Source: an uncultured Microbulbifer sp.
GTDB taxonomy: Bacteria; Pseudomonadota; Gammaproteobacteria; Pseudomonadales; Cellvibrionaceae
Length of the DNA stretch: 64,000 bases
NCBI RefSeq assembly: GCF_947498635.1
Contig: NZ_CANMKV010000010.1
Span: forward strand, 1 to 64,000
Direction of reading: 5' to 3'
Shown here: positions 7,635 through 17,112 of the stretch, piece after piece
Layout of the letters: the number at the start of each line of letters is the position of its first letter
Position numbering within the stretch: position 1 is the stretch's first letter
The notes under the pieces: generated by a model
Database searches by the model: none
The model's input: the letters and a program-made list of their open reading frames with translations, nothing else
What the model was told of the DNA's origin: nothing
Program-made: the position numbers and the translations under genes

Positions 7635-8084
7635 ATGCATCCGGTACGCAAGCAACGCTTGATCTTGATACTTGTCTTGGTCGCCCTGTCCAGCGCCGCA
7701 GTCGGTTTTGTCACCTATGCGATGCGTGAGAATATGGATTATTTCTATGCGCCCAGCGCTTTTGCCGCTGGCGAGGTGCCTTTTGAAAAGCGCATTCGCG
7801 CTGGTGGCTGTGTCGTACCGGGCAGCGTACAGCGCGCGGGAAACAGTCTGGATGTGCAGTTTGTTATTACCGATGGTGAGGCAGAGCTGGCCGTAGTGTT
7901 TGACAAAATCCTACCGGATCTATTTGCAGAGGGTGAAGCTGCAGTAATTAGCGGTCAGTTGATGCAAAGTGGGATCATGCGCGCAGACCAGGTGCTAGCC
8001 AAGCACGATGAAAATTATACTCCGCCGGAAGTCGCGGAAAGTATGGTCTCCCAGAAAGGCTGCACCGATGGAGCGAAAATATGA
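7635..8084 (+). CDS. ccmE: Periplasmic haem chaperone CcmE
   Basis: CcmE binds haem covalently and carries it to CcmF. The protein has 149 residues: an N-terminal anchor helix (about 8-28), then an OB-fold with GGCVVPGSVQR and the haem-binding His124 in LAKHDENYTPPEV, the conserved HxxxY motif. The Cys in GGCVVPGS stands where many relatives have Met or Leu. It overlaps ccmF by four bases (ATGA). Confidence 0.97.
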   Translation: MHPVRKQRLILILVLVALSSAAVGFVTYAMRENMDYFYAPSAFAAGEVPFEKRIRAGGCVVPGSVQRAGNSLDVQFVITDGEAELAVVFDKILPDLFAEGEAAVISGQLMQSGIMRADQVLAKHDENYTPPEVAESMVSQKGCTDGAKI

Positions 8085-10066
8085 TCCCTGAACTGGGGCA
8101 TTTTGCTCTGATTATTGGCTTACTGCTTTCTTTTGCTTTATCTGTACTGCCGATTGCAGGCAGCTATAGTGCGCGTCCCCTGTGGATGGAGGCCGGTAGG
8201 CCCCTGGCCCTAGGCGTTTTTACCTTTGTGTCGATTGCCTTTGCCTGCCTGACAATCGCCTTTGTGCAGAGTGATTTTACGGTCAATTACGTCGCGCAGA
8301 ACTCCAATAGTATTCTTCCGGTGTACTACAAAGTTACCGCCGTGTGGGGTGGCCACGAGGGGTCAATTCTCCTGTGGTTACTAATTCAGGCGGGCTGGGC
8401 CGCGGCGGTTGCCCTGTTTGGACGCCAGTTGCCACCAGAGCTATTGGCTCGGGTACTCTCTGTATTGGGCATGGTGCTGATCGGTTTCTTCCTGTTTATC
8501 CTGCTCACTTCCAACCCCTTTGATCGCACTTTGCCATTTCCGCCGATGGAGGGTTCCGACTTGAACCCGCTGTTGCAGGATCCGGGTATGATTTTCCATC
8601 CGCCCCTGCTTTATATGGGCTATGTGGGATTTTCGGTGGCCTTTGCCTTTGCCATTGCGGCGCTTTTAGGCGGTCAATTGGATGCGGTGTGGGCACGTTG
8701 GGCCCGACCTTGGACGGCGGTTGCCTGGGCATTTCTTACCCTTGGCATCGCGCTTGGTAGTTGGTGGGCTTATTACGAACTGGGCTGGGGTGGCTGGTGG
8801 TTCTGGGACCCGGTAGAAAACGCTTCACTTATGCCCTGGTTGGTGGGTACCGCACTGATGCACTCTCTGGCCGTGACAGAAAAGCGCGGCCTGTTTAAGA
8901 GCTGGACCATTTTATTGGCGATTTTCGCCTTTAGCTTGAGCCTGCTGGGTACCTTCCTGGTGCGCTCGGGGGTGATTACCTCAGTGCATGCCTTTGCGAC
9001 TGATCCGTTGCGCGGCAGCTTTATTTTGGCATTCCTGGCCGTAGTTGTAGGGCTTTCCCTATTGCTGTTCGCACTGCGAGCCCCCTCAGTCAGTGCGCGC
9101 AGTGTGTTCTCCTTCCGTTCATTGGAGACGTTCCTGCTCGGCAACAATATTCTGCTGATCCTGATTATGGCGATGGTATTGACGGGTACCTTGTATCCGC
9201 TGGTGGCGGACGCGCTAAACTTGGGCAAAATCAGCGTAGGTGCCCCCTTCTTTAACCTGTTCTTTGTGCCCCTGATGGTGTTGCTCTGCCTGTTACTGGG
9301 TATGGGGGTACACGCTAACTGGAAAGACAGCCGCTGGGACAAACTCTTCAGTGCCTGGCGTCTGCCATTTCTGGCAGCACTGGTGGTGGCGTTGGTCTGG
9401 CCTCTGGCGTTTGATCACTACCACTGGGGCGCAGTACTCGGCATCTTTGTTGGCGCCTGGGTATTTTGTGCATGCCTTGCGGATATCGTGGCCAAGACCC
9501 GCAATGCCAGTTCCTTTTTTGCCGGCCTCAAGCGCCAGCGGGCCAGTTACTACGGCATGCACTTTGCGCATATTGGACTCGCGGTGGCAGTACTCGGTGT
9601 GGTGCTGACTACGGTGTATAGCGTGGAAAAAGATCTGCGTATGGGCGCAGGGGACAGCTACCAGGTGGCGGGCTATGACTTTGACTTTGGGGGGGTGCGC
9701 CTCGCCCAGGGGCCAAACTACCGCGCTTTCGAAGGGGTCTTGCACGTGAGTAAGAATGGCGAGCCAGTTGCCGAGTTATATCCGCAGAAGCGCAACTATT
9801 TCTCCGGCGGTAACACCATGACCGAGGCGGCTATCGATACCGGTTTGTTCCGCGATATTTATGTGGCCCTGGGCGAACCGTTAGATCGCAGTAACCCCAG
9901 CGGGGATTGGGCGGTGCGGCTTCAGTACAAAGCTTTCGTGGTATGGATCTGGTTGGGCGCACTTTTAATGGCCATTGGCGGTGGTATCTCTGTGGCAGAT
10001 AAGCGCTACCGCAAGGCCAAAGCGGCGCGCCAAGCATCGCTTAGTGGCAATTTGGCGACCGCTTAA
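8081..10066 (+). CDS. ccmF: Cytochrome c haem lyase subunit CcmF
   Basis: A 661-residue polytopic protein that, with CcmH and CcmI, attaches haem to apocytochrome c. The WWD haem motif is complete: WGGWWFWDPVENASLMPWL near residues 238-256. Conserved His residues are visible in GGHEGS (near 90), in FHPPLLYMGY (near 172) and in YYGMHFAHIG. About fifteen helices are present, with a periplasmic domain near residues 520-610 and a final helix. The length is normal for the family. Confidence 0.97.
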   Translation: MIPELGHFALIIGLLLSFALSVLPIAGSYSARPLWMEAGRPLALGVFTFVSIAFACLTIAFVQSDFTVNYVAQNSNSILPVYYKVTAVWGGHEGSILLWLLIQAGWAAAVALFGRQLPPELLARVLSVLGMVLIGFFLFILLTSNPFDRTLPFPPMEGSDLNPLLQDPGMIFHPPLLYMGYVGFSVAFAFAIAALLGGQLDAVWARWARPWTAVAWAFLTLGIALGSWWAYYELGWGGWWFWDPVENASLMPWLVGTALMHSLAVTEKRGLFKSWTILLAIFAFSLSLLGTFLVRSGVITSVHAFATDPLRGSFILAFLAVVVGLSLLLFALRAPSVSARSVFSFRSLETFLLGNNILLILIMAMVLTGTLYPLVADALNLGKISVGAPFFNLFFVPLMVLLCLLLGMGVHANWKDSRWDKLFSAWRLPFLAALVVALVWPLAFDHYHWGAVLGIFVGAWVFCACLADIVAKTRNASSFFAGLKRQRASYYGMHFAHIGLAVAVLGVVLTTVYSVEKDLRMGAGDSYQVAGYDFDFGGVRLAQGPNYRAFEGVLHVSKNGEPVAELYPQKRNYFSGGNTMTEAAIDTGLFRDIYVALGEPLDRSNPSGDWAVRLQYKAFVVWIWLGALLMAIGGGISVADKRYRKAKAARQASLSGNLATA

Positions 10067-10083
10067 GTTTTGGGAAGGACGAA

Positions 10084-10668
10084 ATGTCGAGATTAAAATT
10101 ATTTTTTCCCCTGATTATTTTTGTGGCTCTGGCGCTATTGTTCTGGCGTGGTTTATTTTTAAACCCTCAGGAAATGCCTTCGGCACTGCTGAATAAGCCG
10201 GTGCCGGAGTTCTCCTTGGATAAGGTTGCCGATAATAACCAGGTTATGCAAAAAGGTGATCTGCCGAAGGGCCCACATCTGCTCAACGTCTGGGCGACTT
10301 GGTGTGTAGCTTGCCGGGTTGAGCATCCCTACCTGAATGCCCTGGCTGAGGAGGGCGTGCCGATTATTGGTGTGAACCTCAAAGATGATGATTCCGCGGC
10401 GATAAAGTGGCTGGATAAATTCCACAACCCCTATCTGTTTAGTGTTGCGGATAGGGATGGACGCTTGGCGCTGGATCTGGGGGTGTTCGGCGCGCCGGAA
10501 ACCTTCCTGGTGGACGCCGAAGGCACTATCCGCTGTAAACACGTAGGTGTAGTGGATGCGAAGGTTTGGCAGACCAAGTTGCAGCCTCTGTATGAAAAAT
10601 TAAAAAGCCAGCACTGGGACGCATTTGCCGGTGACCTATCAGATTCCCTCGTCTCCCGTTGTCAGTGA
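10084..10668 (+). CDS. ccmG: Thiol:disulfide protein CcmG (DsbE)
   Basis: A membrane-anchored thioredoxin-like protein that reduces the apocytochrome or CcmH cysteines. Anchor helix at residues 5-22; active site WCVAC with Cys74 and Cys77 (the family usually has WCPTC or similar); GVFGAPETFLVD holds the cis-Pro loop. The protein continues about 24 residues past LQPLYEKLK, longer than the usual CcmG end. That tail is read from the same DNA as the start of the next gene, overlapping it by 44 bases. In relatives ccmH normally follows here; in this window it lies about 16 kb away. Confidence 0.95.
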   Translation: MSRLKLFFPLIIFVALALLFWRGLFLNPQEMPSALLNKPVPEFSLDKVADNNQVMQKGDLPKGPHLLNVWATWCVACRVEHPYLNALAEEGVPIIGVNLKDDDSAAIKWLDKFHNPYLFSVADRDGRLALDLGVFGAPETFLVDAEGTIRCKHVGVVDAKVWQTKLQPLYEKLKSQHWDAFAGDLSDSLVSRCQ

Positions 10669-11227
10669 GACTGAAGAGAAGAAAAGCCGTTTTATCTGTT
10701 GGCTGGGTCCAGTAGCGGATAAAGCGGCTTTTCTGCATCAGCTTAATCAAATTCGAGCGCGTTATCCGGACGCCAGCCACCACTGTACCGCCCTGGTAAT
10801 CGGCAACCCCGCAAATCCTGAGGTAATGCAGGCCGATGATGATGGCGAGCCAGGTGGTAGTGCCGGGCGTCCAATGTTGGAGTTACTCCTAAAGCAGGGG
10901 GTGGGTAATGTGGGTGCCGTTGTCACTCGCTATTTTGGCGGAACCAAACTAGGGGTTGGCGGCCTGATGCGCGCTTACCGCGGCTCGGTGGGGGCCGCCT
11001 TACAGGCGGTGAACCTGGAGACTTTTGTGCCGCTGCAACATGTTTCCGTAGGCTGTAATTTCGCCCAGGAATCCCGACTGCGCTTTCTTGTGAGGCGTCA
11101 CCTGGGGTGTTGTGGACAGGCGGAATATGCCAATAAAGTTACCGTGTCGATTGCTTTGCCCCAGGATCAGTGGGTTCCCCTGGTGAAGGTGCTTCAGGCA
11201 GAGGGTTTTGAGTTTCAAGAGCAATAA
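10625..11227 (+). CDS. yigZ: YigZ/IMPACT family protein
   Basis: A 200-residue member of the IMPACT/YigZ family. Conserved blocks are EEKKSRFICWL, YPDASHHC, DDDGEPGGSAGRPML and VVTRYFGGTKLGVGGL. The family binds nucleic acid or regulates translation in eukaryotes; the bacterial role is not established. The start could be TTG at 10625 (GGGA five bases upstream) or GTG at 10631. Either way the N-terminus lies inside the end of ccmG in another frame. The C-terminal third fits the DUF1949 domain. Confidence 0.92.
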   Translation: MPVTYQIPSSPVVSETEEKKSRFICWLGPVADKAAFLHQLNQIRARYPDASHHCTALVIGNPANPEVMQADDDGEPGGSAGRPMLELLLKQGVGNVGAVVTRYFGGTKLGVGGLMRAYRGSVGAALQAVNLETFVPLQHVSVGCNFAQESRLRFLVRRHLGCCGQAEYANKVTVSIALPQDQWVPLVKVLQAEGFEFQEQ

Positions 11228-11329
11228 AGCACTTTCTGCAGTTTTGGGGCCGAGGACATTGATTCTCAGGTATTTTATTACTTGAAGCCGCAGCTGTTGC
11301 TCACCGTTAGATTTCGTATTTAAACACCG

Positions 11330-12073
11330 CTAATGTGGCGGCGCGATCAGAGTAAGAACGCCGTTATGTTGGAATTGGAAAATACCATGATATAAGTCAC
11401 CGGCCCTGACATCAGGGCAGAGATCGCGAGTTAGGGTCAGTGTCAGCTTTTGCGCTAAAGGGTCTATATACAAGATTTCGGCATCGAGAAAGTCAAAATA
11501 TTGCTGAACTTTGGCGTAGAGAGCTTTAAATAGGCTCTCCTTGATCGAGAAGGCGATAGTTAACCAGTGCTCTGGTGCGATGCCGGCTTGGGAAAATCGT
11601 ATTTCTTCCGCCGTGCAGACAATAGTATTTTTAATCTCAGCGGCCGTTTCAGTGGGAATCGGTAATTCAAAATCGACACCAAGGGCAAGGGGTCCTCTGG
11701 TAAGTGCGCAGATAGCGATATCTCCGCCATGGGAAATAGAGCCGCTGATATCCGTGGGCCATAGAGGGCTGCGGTTGGGGCCAATGGGGACCTGAACATT
11801 TGCAAAGCCTAGCTGCTTCAGCGCCTGGGCTGCACAGTATCTTCCCGCCAGGAATTCGGCTTTGCGCTTTTTACAGGCACGTCGGATTTCCTCTGGTAGA
11901 TGAACACTTAATGTGTCGAATAGGGAATCTTGGTAAAGCGCTAGATCAAAGCGACATTGTAAGAAAACCCCAAAAAAATCGATTGAGGAACCCGTTTCTA
12001 AAAAGGTAATAAATCCATGCCCACTTTCCATTAGCGGTTGTTGGATAGGTGGTTGTTCGAGAGGTTCCATCAT
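11330..12073 (-). CDS. 4'-phosphopantetheinyl transferase (EntD/Sfp superfamily)
   Basis: The enzyme moves the phosphopantetheine arm of CoA to carrier-protein serines. Visible motifs are RKAEFLAGRYCAAQAL, GPNRSPLWP, GSISHGGD (the conserved SHs segment), GVDFEL (metal-binding Asp/Glu) and FSIKESLFKAL (WxxKEA-like block). Their order matches EntD-type enzymes. An ATG pair at 12073/12070 gives 247 residues; the frame is open to 12142. No carrier protein, NRPS or PKS gene lies within the window, so its target is elsewhere. The 3' end is convergent with yigZ. Confidence 0.88.
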   Translation of the reverse strand: MMEPLEQPPIQQPLMESGHGFITFLETGSSIDFFGVFLQCRFDLALYQDSLFDTLSVHLPEEIRRACKKRKAEFLAGRYCAAQALKQLGFANVQVPIGPNRSPLWPTDISGSISHGGDIAICALTRGPLALGVDFELPIPTETAAEIKNTIVCTAEEIRFSQAGIAPEHWLTIAFSIKESLFKALYAKVQQYFDFLDAEILYIDPLAQKLTLTLTRDLCPDVRAGDLYHGIFQFQHNGVLTLIAPPH

Positions 12074-12366
12074 GATGCGGTTACCCTGTAGGCTGCTTAC
12101 TCTTATTAGTGTGAGTGGGTGGTTACACAGAACGGTGATCAATCAGCTTGGCTTGGGCAAAGTACAGAGTTTCTGAAAGTGAATCAAAACTTTCCTCAGG
12201 AGATTCATCCCAAGGTATAAGAGGTTGTCTCCAACAATATTCCAAGCTGCCACAGGTGGCCTGTATTAGGGTTTTAGGGATTGTGTTCGGCGCATCTAAA
12301 ATCGGTTGCGCCGAACTCTGAGGCTTGTCTACCAAGGCTAAAAATCTAGCGGGTTACTTTGATTCT
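12074..12366. other. Intergenic region with a 10-bp inverted repeat
   Basis: About 290 bases between two minus-strand genes. A 70-codon frame on the minus strand (12123-12335) is open here but has no recognisable domain. A perfect inverted repeat lies at 12285-12316. Confidence 0.4.
12285..12316. repeat. Perfect 10-bp inverted repeat
   Basis: GTTCGGCGCA and TGCGCCGAAC around a 12-base spacer, 50 bases past the 3' end of the glutathione S-transferase gene. It could be that gene's terminator stem, though no T run follows. Confidence 0.55.
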
Positions 12367-13050
12367 TTATACGTTTCGCAGGTCGGCTGTGATTGTGCCA
12401 AAGGTAGCGGCTTCCTCTTCGTGGATCGTCTCCCTCCACGGCTCTTGAATTGCATCCGTTAACCATTTTTTCATTGAGGGTAGGTTGTGGATCAGCGCTA
12501 TATACTCCTTGGCGGTTTTGCCAAGGGGTAAATTATAGTTTTTTACCCTGATGGTAACCGGGGCAAAGAAGGCATCGACAGCGGTAAATTCCTGGCCGGC
12601 GAGAAATGGGCCCCCAAATTGTTGAATCCCCTCGATCCACAGTTCATCAACCCGTTTTAAATCTCTTTGCAGCGAATTTGAGATCTCATTCAGCGTTACC
12701 TTCAAACTGCAATTCATTGGGCACATATTCCTAAGGCTGGAAAAGCCGGAGTGCATTTCTGCCGAAGCACAACGAGACCATGCGCGGGCCTGTCGATCCG
12801 TTGCCCAGACTTGTGAGAAATCCTCCGCGAGATATTCGGTGATTGCCAGGGAATCCCAAACCGTAGTGGTATCTGTTTTCAAGCAGGGTACTTGTCCGGT
12901 TGGGGAGAAAGTATGAAATTTCTCCCAGCTGCCACCTTCCTCGAAAGTTACCAGCTTTTCAACAAAGGGGATTTCCAGGTGGTGCATTAACAACCAGGGT
13001 CTAAGTGACCAGGAAGAATAATTTTTGTTTCCAATAAATAATTGATACAT
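12367..13050 (-). CDS. Glutathione S-transferase family protein
   Basis: A 227-residue cytosolic GST. The N-terminal thioredoxin-like domain starts MYQLFIGNKNYSSWSLRPWL, with a Ser in the catalytic-loop region. TGQVPCLKTD supplies the cis-Pro, and DSLAITEYL is the glutathione gamma-glutamyl binding motif. The C-terminal helical domain contains LAGQEFTAVDAFFAP. The start at 13050 fits this N-terminus and has AGGACA upstream; the frame is open to 13194 but the extra part is not GST-like. It is divergent from an AraC regulator, which may control it. Confidence 0.88.
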   Translation of the reverse strand: MYQLFIGNKNYSSWSLRPWLLMHHLEIPFVEKLVTFEEGGSWEKFHTFSPTGQVPCLKTDTTTVWDSLAITEYLAEDFSQVWATDRQARAWSRCASAEMHSGFSSLRNMCPMNCSLKVTLNEISNSLQRDLKRVDELWIEGIQQFGGPFLAGQEFTAVDAFFAPVTIRVKNYNLPLGKTAKEYIALIHNLPSMKKWLTDAIQEPWRETIHEEEAATFGTITADLRNV

Positions 13051-13279
13051 AAGTGTCCTATCTGTGGGTGTTCTGAAGCTGAAGCCTTGGAAAATCAGCT
13101 GTCGATAGTTGAATCGGCGAGTTCCCGTCAATTTCATCGTCTGATCCATAGTCTCCTCGCAATTTACTTCGGCAGCGATTGGCTTGAAGGCCAATAATCG
13201 TTAACTTTGCGCCAGTTGCTCTTTTCCAAAGGGAATGGAGAGGAGTCGCGGGGCGGCTGACTAGTAAGAGGAGATTGTC

Positions 13280-14236
13280 ATGCGTGTTGCCATATTAGCC
13301 CACAGCGAGGTTGCGCTATTTGAGTTGGGTTGTGCCACGGAGCTGTTTTGTCAGCGGCGCGCAGAGACTGAAGGCTTGTATTACGGTGAAGTAGTGACCT
13401 TTGCGGAGAGACCGCCCACAACGGCAGGTGGCCTGTCGCTACAGTGTCGGCAAGTAGAGGGTCTGATGGAGTATGACTTGTTGGTTATTCCGAATTGGCC
13501 AACAGTACCGCAGCCAATGGATGTCTATAGAGCGCGTGTGCATCGGGCAGTTACTGAGTTTGCGACCTGTGGCCGAAAAATTTTGACCTTTTGCTCGGGA
13601 GCTTTCCTGCCTGCGGAGCTCGGCCTGTTGGATGGTAGAAAGGCCACTACCCACTGGCGCTATGCGGAGTCCTTTCGGAGGCGTTTTCCCCTGGTTGAGT
13701 ATGTGGGAGATGTTCTCTATGTCTGGCACAACCTATTGGCCTGTGCCGCGGGAAGTTCTGCGGCGATTGATTTGGGGATTGAATTTCTGCGGCAGACCTA
13801 CGGCGTTGAGTTAGCCAGTTCAGTGGCCCGGCGCTTGGTGATGGCGCCCCACAGGCAGGGTGGGCAGGCCCAATTTGTAGAGACTCCGGTGTCAAAACGT
13901 CCCGACTTTTTTGCCAGTGCCTTAGATTGGGCTCTGGCTAACTTACAGGGTTCGATTTCAGTGGATGACTGGGCTGCACAGGCACATCACTCCCGTCGCA
14001 GTTTTGATCGTAAGTTTCGCCGGTCTCTAGGAGTTTCACCGAAGACGTGGTTAATCCAGCAGCGATTGCGTGTGGTGCAGAAGGCGTTGGAGTCAGGTGA
14101 GGCCTCTTTAGATCGGGCGGCGCAACTGGCGGGCTTTGCGAGCAGTACCACTATGCGCCACCATTTCCGCAAGGTATTTGGGGTTTCTCCCAGTCAGTAT
14201 CGGCGCCAATTTTCCAGGAGGCCGGGCATTACTTGA
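13280..14236 (+). CDS. FtrA-like AraC regulator with DJ-1/PfpI domain
   Basis: A 318-residue regulator. Residues 1-185 form a glutamine amidotransferase-like (DJ-1/PfpI) domain with the elbow Cys in ILTFCSGAFLPAELGLLDGR and the partner ATTHW. Residues 210-312 hold two helix-turn-helix units ending GVSPSQYRRQF, as in the AraC family. The layout is that of FtrA-type regulators, which sense small molecules through the first domain. The gene is divergent from the glutathione S-transferase, with 229 bases between, and probably regulates it or itself. The ligand is unknown. Confidence 0.9.
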   Translation: MRVAILAHSEVALFELGCATELFCQRRAETEGLYYGEVVTFAERPPTTAGGLSLQCRQVEGLMEYDLLVIPNWPTVPQPMDVYRARVHRAVTEFATCGRKILTFCSGAFLPAELGLLDGRKATTHWRYAESFRRRFPLVEYVGDVLYVWHNLLACAAGSSAAIDLGIEFLRQTYGVELASSVARRLVMAPHRQGGQAQFVETPVSKRPDFFASALDWALANLQGSISVDDWAAQAHHSRRSFDRKFRRSLGVSPKTWLIQQRLRVVQKALESGEASLDRAAQLAGFASSTTMRHHFRKVFGVSPSQYRRQFSRRPGIT

Positions 14237-14376
14237 CGGGTAATACAAATATGACGGTCGAGGAAAGGGCGTGAGGGTGAAGAAAGGTCGATACCTTCGG
14301 TTGATACAACCCCGGCCACGAACAGGTTATGATTCCTCCTTTATTGCCTGAACTCAGTACGGAAAACGAAGGATTT

Positions 14377-15387
14377 ATGAGCAAACAGCGCGTATTGACC
14401 GGTATCACGACCACCGGTACTCCCCACCTGGGTAACTATGTTGGTGCGATCCGCCCGGCCATTTCTGCAAGCCAGGACGAGAACAACCAGTCCTTTTATT
14501 TCCTGGCGGATTATCACGCGTTGATTAAGTGCCAGGACCCGGAACAAGTGCATCAATCCACTCTGGAGATTGCCGCTACCTGGTTGGCTTTGGGCCTCAA
14601 TACCGACAATGTGGTGTTCTACCGTCAATCCGACATTCATGAAATTCCCGAGCTGACCTGGCTCCTTACCTGTATGACCGGCAAAGGCTTGATGAATCGT
14701 GCCCATGCCTACAAGGCGGCCGTAGATGCTAACCGCGCCGATGGTGAGGACTCCGATTTTGGCGTCACCATGGGGCTCTACAGCTACCCCATCCTAATGG
14801 CTGCAGACATTCTCATGTTCAATGCCAACAAGGTGCCGGTGGGTAAGGATCAGGTTCAGCATATTGAGATGGCCCGCGATATCGCTCAGCGATTTAACCA
14901 TCACTATAGCGAGCACTTCGCTCTGCCTGAGGCGGTGGTCGATGACCATGTGGCTGTGCTGCAGGGGCTCGATGGCCGCAAGATGAGTAAGAGCTATGGC
15001 AATACCATTCCTCTATTTCTGCCAGAGAAAAAGCTGAAAAAGCATATCAACAAGATTAAGACCAATCTGTTGGAGCCGGGTGAGCCCAAAGACCCGGATA
15101 CCTCAACGGTTTTCCAAATTTGGCAGGCCTTTGCGACGCAAGAGCAAACTGCGGAGATGCGCAAGGCGTTCGAAGAGGGCATTGCCTGGGGGGAGGCCAA
15201 GAAGCAGCTATTTGAGTTGGTAAACGAACAGATTGGTGAGGCGCGGGAGCGTTATAACAAGCTGCTTGAAAACCCAGCACAGATTGAAGAGGAACTGGAG
15301 AAAGGAGCGGCCAAAGCGCGGGCTTACTCTGCTCCATTTATCGAAAAGTTGCGACGTGCGGTAGGTATCCGCAAGATCGGGCAATAG
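14377..15387 (+). CDS. trpS: Tryptophanyl-tRNA synthetase
   Basis: A class I synthetase of 336 residues that charges tRNA-Trp. TGTPHLGNY near residues 13-21 is the HIGH-type motif, and [10 protein letters not shown] near 200 is the KMSKS loop. Blocks such as [13 protein letters not shown] and LNRAHAYKA follow the Pseudomonas form of TrpS rather than the E. coli form. The start at 14377 is chosen from the family N-terminus and GAAGGA upstream; the frame is open to 14329. Confidence 0.96.
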   Translation: MSKQRVLTGITTTGTPHLGNYVGAIRPAISASQDENNQSFYFLADYHALIKCQDPEQVHQSTLEIAATWLALGLNTDNVVFYRQSDIHEIPELTWLLTCMTGKGLMNRAHAYKAAVDANRADGEDSDFGVTMGLYSYPILMAADILMFNANKVPVGKDQVQHIEMARDIAQRFNHHYSEHFALPEAVVDDHVAVLQGLDGRKMSKSYGNTIPLFLPEKKLKKHINKIKTNLLEPGEPKDPDTSTVFQIWQAFATQEQTAEMRKAFEEGIAWGEAKKQLFELVNEQIGEARERYNKLLENPAQIEEELEKGAAKARAYSAPFIEKLRRAVGIRKIGQ

Positions 15388-15497
15388 TTTTTTTAAAAAA
15401 AATTGGGGGGCTATGGCTTCCGTAGCCGTCCCCTATCTATAAGAGTATTGATCAGAAAATAACACATATAAAAATAACCAAAATACAGGGCTTCATT

Positions 15498-17069
15498 ATG
15501 GAAAATGTTCAAACAGACCCTGCCGCAGGCATTGATACCAATAAGAATGGTTGGATCAACCGGGCGCTTAATTTTATTGAAGTGGTGGGGAATAAACTTC
15601 CCGATCCAGCGGTACTCTTTCTTGTTTTGATGGTGGCTATCTGGGTGCTTTCCTGGATTTTGTCTGGAGTGAGTTTTGAGACATTGCACCCTGCGACGGG
15701 TGAGGCTATCCAAGTAACCAACCTTCTCTCCAGTAGCGAACTCGCTCGATTTTTATCCAGTATGGTCACGACCTTTACCAGCTTTGCGCCTCTTGGGGTA
15801 GTGCTTGTGGCTATGCTGGGTGTGGGGGTGGCGGAGCAGAGTGGCTTTATCAATGCGGTTTTGAAAAAGCTGCTGGCAGTGACTCCGCAGATGTTGCTCA
15901 CTCCAATGCTGATTCTGGTGGCGATTGTCAGCCACACCGCCGTAGATGCGGGCTATGTCTTGGTGATCCCTCTGGGCGGAGTGATCTTCTATGCGGCTGG
16001 GCGTCACCCCTTGGCGGGTATTGCGGCGGCTTTCGCCGGTGTCTCCGGCGGTTTCTCCGCGAACTTTGTGCCCTCTGCAATCGATCCTTTGCTGCAGGGC
16101 TTTACTCAGACCGCTGCGCAGATTGTCGATCCAGAGATGCAGGTAAACCCGTTGAACAACTGGTTCTTCACCTCGGCGTCCTGCTTGGTGGTGACTATGC
16201 TGGGCTGGTGGCTCACCGACAAGGTGATCGAGCCCCGCTTGAAAAGTGTGGCTATCGATGGCGATAAAGACGATATGCCGGTGATGCAGGAGTTGGGCGC
16301 CCGCGAAAAGAAAGCCATGTATCTAGCGGCCACTGTCATGATTGCTGGGATTGTTGGTCTCATCACCTGGATGCTACCGGAGACTTCTGCCTTACGTGAT
16401 GCCGAGGGTCAGTTAGCCTCCTTCGGTGCGCCGGTCATGAAGTCCATTGTGCCGTTAATCTTCCTGCTGTTTATTATTCCCGGGGTCGTGTTTGGCTTTG
16501 CCGCGGGCACCTTCCGGCAGAGTAAGGACGTGATTGATGCGATGTCCAAGACCATGGGTTCCATGGCGTATTACATCGTGATGGCCTTTTTCTGTGCGCT
16601 GTTTATTTCTGAATTTGCCCGCTCTGGGCTGGGCACCTTGCTATCGGTAGAGGGGGGTAGTCTGTTAGCGGCCATGGATATGCCGGGGCCCATCACCCTG
16701 ATGGGGATCATTCTGCTGGTGGCATTTATCAACCTGTTTGTTGGGTCTGCTTCGGCAAAATGGGCGCTGCTCTCACCAATTTTTGTGCCCATGTTGATGC
16801 AGATCGGCTTCTCTCCGGACCTGACTCAGGCGGCCTATCGGGTTGGTGACTCCTCCACGAATATCATTACCCCACTAATGCCTTACTTCCCGCTGGTGGT
16901 GGTCTACTGTCAGCGTTACGTGAAAGGCACGGGTATCGGCACCCTGGTATCTATCATGCTGCCTTATTCGGTGGTGTTCCTGATCTGCTGGTCTCTGTTC
17001 CTGGTGATTTACTGGAGTCTTGGTATGCCTCTTGGGCTTCAAGCGAGCTACACCTACCCAACGCCTTAA
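15498..17069 (+). CDS. AbgT-family transporter
   Basis: A 523-residue inner-membrane protein with at least eleven helices. It resembles AbgT and MtrF: the N-terminal IEVVGNKLPDPAVLFL, the hairpin GVSGGFSANFVPSAIDPLL, the later SSTNIITPLMPYFPLVVV and FVGSASAKWALLSPIFVPML are the family's paired substrate-site regions. Members take up p-aminobenzoyl-glutamate or export sulfonamide-like antimetabolites. The substrate here is not known. A terminator follows directly. Confidence 0.92.
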   Translation: MENVQTDPAAGIDTNKNGWINRALNFIEVVGNKLPDPAVLFLVLMVAIWVLSWILSGVSFETLHPATGEAIQVTNLLSSSELARFLSSMVTTFTSFAPLGVVLVAMLGVGVAEQSGFINAVLKKLLAVTPQMLLTPMLILVAIVSHTAVDAGYVLVIPLGGVIFYAAGRHPLAGIAAAFAGVSGGFSANFVPSAIDPLLQGFTQTAAQIVDPEMQVNPLNNWFFTSASCLVVTMLGWWLTDKVIEPRLKSVAIDGDKDDMPVMQELGAREKKAMYLAATVMIAGIVGLITWMLPETSALRDAEGQLASFGAPVMKSIVPLIFLLFIIPGVVFGFAAGTFRQSKDVIDAMSKTMGSMAYYIVMAFFCALFISEFARSGLGTLLSVEGGSLLAAMDMPGPITLMGIILLVAFINLFVGSASAKWALLSPIFVPMLMQIGFSPDLTQAAYRVGDSSTNIITPLMPYFPLVVVYCQRYVKGTGIGTLVSIMLPYSVVFLICWSLFLVIYWSLGMPLGLQASYTYPTP

Positions 17070-17112
17070 GTACTGCCCCGGTGTGAAATATTTTGTTCCG
17101 GGGTACTTTTTT
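17068..17112 (+). terminator. Terminator after the AbgT-family gene
   Basis: AAGTAC plus CCCCGG pairs with CCGGGGTACTT (with a two-base bulge) and runs into six T residues, overlapping the stop codon. Confidence 0.7.

Noticed and set aside
12123..12335. A 70-codon minus-strand frame upstream of the PPTase
   Set aside because: There is no good ribosome site or recognised motif, and it contains an inverted repeat; it cannot be told from chance.
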